Below are positions 62,044 to 64,000 of a stretch of DNA of 64,000 nucleotides, one piece after another. The translations under genes and the position numbers were made by a program. Below the pieces are notes generated by a model that had not been told where the DNA came from, made no database searches, and saw only the letters and a program-made list of their open reading frames with translations. Within the stretch, counting starts at the first letter, position 1; each line of letters begins with the position of its first letter. The stretch covers positions 62,001-126,000 of the forward strand of contig JAXMOK010000007.1 of the NCBI GenBank assembly GCA_034669965.1. The letters are read 5' to 3'. This DNA comes from HXMU1420-13 sp034669965. Its GTDB lineage: Bacteria; Bacteroidota; Rhodothermia; Balneolales; Balneolaceae.

Positions 62044-64000
62044 ATGCAACGTACTGTTCAACTATTCATTACCTTTTTTTGCATAACACTTTTTCTGGGG
62101 TGTAACAGCGTTAAAAAACAGAGCTGGGAGCAATTAATACCGGGCGAATCCACTTTTCTAGTTACACCAAAAATGGGTGTTCAATTAGCCAATATTGGCA
62201 CTGCCGACTATGCATCCATCTTAGACGATCTTACTCCGGGAGCGATTCAGCAATTAGGCGAATTGCCAGACAGCATACTATCGAAACTCAATTTAAAAGG
62301 ATTGGTTTTATATCCTACGGCATCCACAAGCTCCCAGTTTATCTGGATTGCAGAAACCACTGCGCAACTTGATGAAGTAGCCCCCGCTTTTTACGAGCCA
62401 TTCGAGCAAAATTACTACAGTTTTAACGGACTCACTATCCATAAACTGTATTTTAAAGAATCTTTGATGTATGCCGCTCAGATTCATGATTGGGTTGTTT
62501 TTTCTGAATCTAGCTTAGCTGTTGAAAGTGCTTTAAGAACCTACATGGGGCTTCAAGAAGGCATGCACATTCAACAAACGCCGCGAACGGGCACCATGGT
62601 TTTAAATACTGCTGAACTCGATCGCTGGGTTCAACAATTTATTACAGTGAAATATCGACCCCAAATTATGGAAGCGTTTAATGGTTTTGCACCCGCTGAA
62701 TTTATTTTTACTGCTAATGAAGACATTGCAACCGGTTTTGAATTAACCGGTGTCATCGCCACCATCGACTCTTCAAAATCTGCCTTAACACACTCTCTGA
62801 GTACTGAAAACTCGCCAATTATCCTTGATCGATACATTGCCGGAAACGCTGCTGCTTTCTCTTTGCATAGAAATCAGCCTTCACTTGTTCCCGATCGCAA
62901 CACAGATTCAGATTTTCCTTTAGATTCAGTCTTTTTTTCCGATCCTGAATTATATCGAGAATTAGCACTTTCGCTGGATAGTGAATTCGGTATTGTTGCC
63001 TTTCCTGAATCCGGTTTATTAACCGATGGTGAATACCTGTTTCTAAGAAATCTTGAAAATTCAGTTTCTCTGAAATCACGATTACGGGAATTTGCTGCTC
63101 AAGGTTTAATAGCAGAGCAAGGCAACTCGTTTTACATAAAAAGTAAATTATTGAGTGCTTTATTGGGTGGAAACCTGAGTTTGTTTACCGATTTCTACCT
63201 CGCTTTTTCACAAGATGTTGTTGTTATGGCGAAACGACGTGGACTTGCCGAAAGTGTAGATGCCGATCGAACTCGTCGTCGCACCGTGTATTACGATGAT
63301 ACCTTTCGATCCACTAAAGCTCAATATTCTGAAGGTGTGAGTGGATTCGTTTGGGTAAACACGTCGAACTTCATGAAGTTTTTAGACCCTTTGATGATGC
63401 GCGACACCCCACTCGATGGATTAATTGGAGGGTATGATATTCTTACGATGAGCTTTACTCAAAACATTAATAAGTCGGTTAATTTTACTTTTAAGTCGGT
63501 AACAGAAGAAGGTTCAACTCAGCCCTATGATGAACTTTGGGTACTTCCATTACTGAGCGAAGAACTTGAAGGACAACCGGTACTCGGCAATATTGTAGGG
63601 AATTCGTCGGACGAAATAATATTTTCAACTACAACCGGGCGTATCGAAGCCGTAGCTTTTGATGGCACCTCGGTGATGCAAGCCCAAACCAACGAAGGAG
63701 ATGTGCCCATCGGAAGCCCGATTTTGTATGATTGGTACGGAAACGGTCAGCCAGTGATTTTGCAAGCAGCGGGATCAAAAGTGTATGCATGGAACGAATT
63801 AGGAAGGGCATTACCTCAATTCCCAATCGAAATTGGTGAGCGTATAAGTGCCCCAATCGTAGTTTCGGATGTTTCCAGAAATGGAATTCCGGAAATTATT
63901 GTACCTACTGAAAGTCGCAAGATTCATGTGGTTGATGGACGGGGGCAAAACCTTAGAGGTTGGCCTCAATTTACTAGTGCAGTCGTTCGCCATGCGCCGT
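62044..64000 (+). CDS. Partial large lipoprotein with beta-propeller-like C-terminal part
   Basis: The frame stays open from the ATG at 62044 to the window end (at least 652 codons), so the stop lies outside. The signal ends in LGC (Cys about 20). The middle is alpha/beta with DUF3352-like features, and from about residue 515 the sequence has repeated strands like those of FG-GAP/quinoprotein propellers (SPILYDWYGNGQPVILQAAGSKVYAWNE and APIVVSDVSRNGIPEIIVP). Function unknown. It starts divergently from the BatA gene (112-base gap). Confidence 0.8.
   Translation, partial: MQRTVQLFITFFCITLFLGCNSVKKQSWEQLIPGESTFLVTPKMGVQLANIGTADYASILDDLTPGAIQQLGELPDSILSKLNLKGLVLYPTASTSSQFIWIAETTAQLDEVAPAFYEPFEQNYYSFNGLTIHKLYFKESLMYAAQIHDWVVFSESSLAVESALRTYMGLQEGMHIQQTPRTGTMVLNTAELDRWVQQFITVKYRPQIMEAFNGFAPAEFIFTANEDIATGFELTGVIATIDSSKSALTHSLSTENSPIILDRYIAGNAAAFSLHRNQPSLVPDRNTDSDFPLDSVFFSDPELYRELALSLDSEFGIVAFPESGLLTDGEYLFLRNLENSVSLKSRLREFAAQGLIAEQGNSFYIKSKLLSALLGGNLSLFTDFYLAFSQDVVVMAKRRGLAESVDADRTRRRTVYYDDTFRSTKAQYSEGVSGFVWVNTSNFMKFLDPLMMRDTPLDGLIGGYDILTMSFTQNINKSVNFTFKSVTEEGSTQPYDELWVLPLLSEELEGQPVLGNIVGNSSDEIIFSTTTGRIEAVAFDGTSVMQAQTNEGDVPIGSPILYDWYGNGQPVILQAAGSKVYAWNELGRALPQFPIEIGERISAPIVVSDVSRNGIPEIIVPTESRKIHVVDGRGQNLRGWPQFTSAVVRHAP

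Overview
The window is chromosomal DNA of moderate GC content from a marine-type member of the Bacteroidota/Balneolota radiation, most likely Balneolaceae. This is inference from gene content, not from a 16S gene. The pointers are: families typical of that radiation (DUF2851, DUF3078, DUF3667, DUF2721, a BatA-type membrane protein, a lamin-tail surface protein with a secretion/gliding-type C-terminal domain, a TonB-dependent receptor); a tRNA promoter that fits the TTG-N19-21-TAnnTTTG pattern of Bacteroidota; several TTG starts; and many short intergenic repeats. No rRNA, phage, transposase, integrase or CRISPR array is present. Almost everything is housekeeping.

Layout. 1-1060: end of a lipoprotein gene. 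1129-5892 (minus): pyrF-rnhA, then an iron uptake operon read feoA-feoA-feoB plus a 48-residue Cys-rich membrane protein, behind a perfect palindrome, then an unknown gene. 5972-12045 (minus): YtxH-like, DUF2851, tRNA-Gln, prs, rplY, pth and the membrane pyrophosphatase hppA. 12171-15773 (plus): pyrR-like, DUF3078, PLP decarboxylase, DUF3667. 15830-19702: aldehyde dehydrogenase (minus), an rRNA methyltransferase of the SPOUT class and PhoH (plus). 19728-22128: two secreted or anchored hydrolases bracketed by a direct repeat. 22181-29025: DPP IV, an amidotransferase, murI, a TonB-dependent receptor and a small coiled-coil lipoprotein. 29115-34269: the giant lamin-tail protein with a structured leader, then two tandem paralogous small proteins of unknown function. 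34617-40312: asd, glyS and a large SF1 helicase-like protein with a nuclease-like tail. 40316-48804 (minus): SdpR/SdpI-like pair plus hydrolase, DUF2721, a glycosyltransferase, sodC, acyltransferase, BASS transporter, tsaD. 49141-53609 (minus): dnaK, a small heat-shock protein, aroA. 54257-61931 (minus): a 999-residue TPR protein, CBS protein, HflX, a membrane protein and a BatA-like von Willebrand A protein. 62044 to the end (plus): start of a large lipoprotein.

Functional themes. There is an iron uptake unit (Feo) under a probable metal-dependent repressor; a nucleotide/translation unit (tRNA-Gln, prs, rplY, pth); protein quality control (DnaK, Hsp20); and cell-envelope functions (TonB receptor, TPR protein, BatA, lamin-tail protein, lipoproteins).

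The intergenic space is the most unusual part. It holds at least four repeat families, including a 170-bp element present twice in inverted orientation at about 94% identity, a roughly 135-bp direct repeat that brackets two genes, a 270-310 bp tandem duplication, and heptamer and octamer microsatellites. I found no convincing new defence or metabolic system. The best candidates for undescribed biology are the two paralogous small proteins at 33515-34269, the SF1 protein with a degenerate nuclease-like tail, the RNA leader upstream of the lamin-tail gene, and the repeats.
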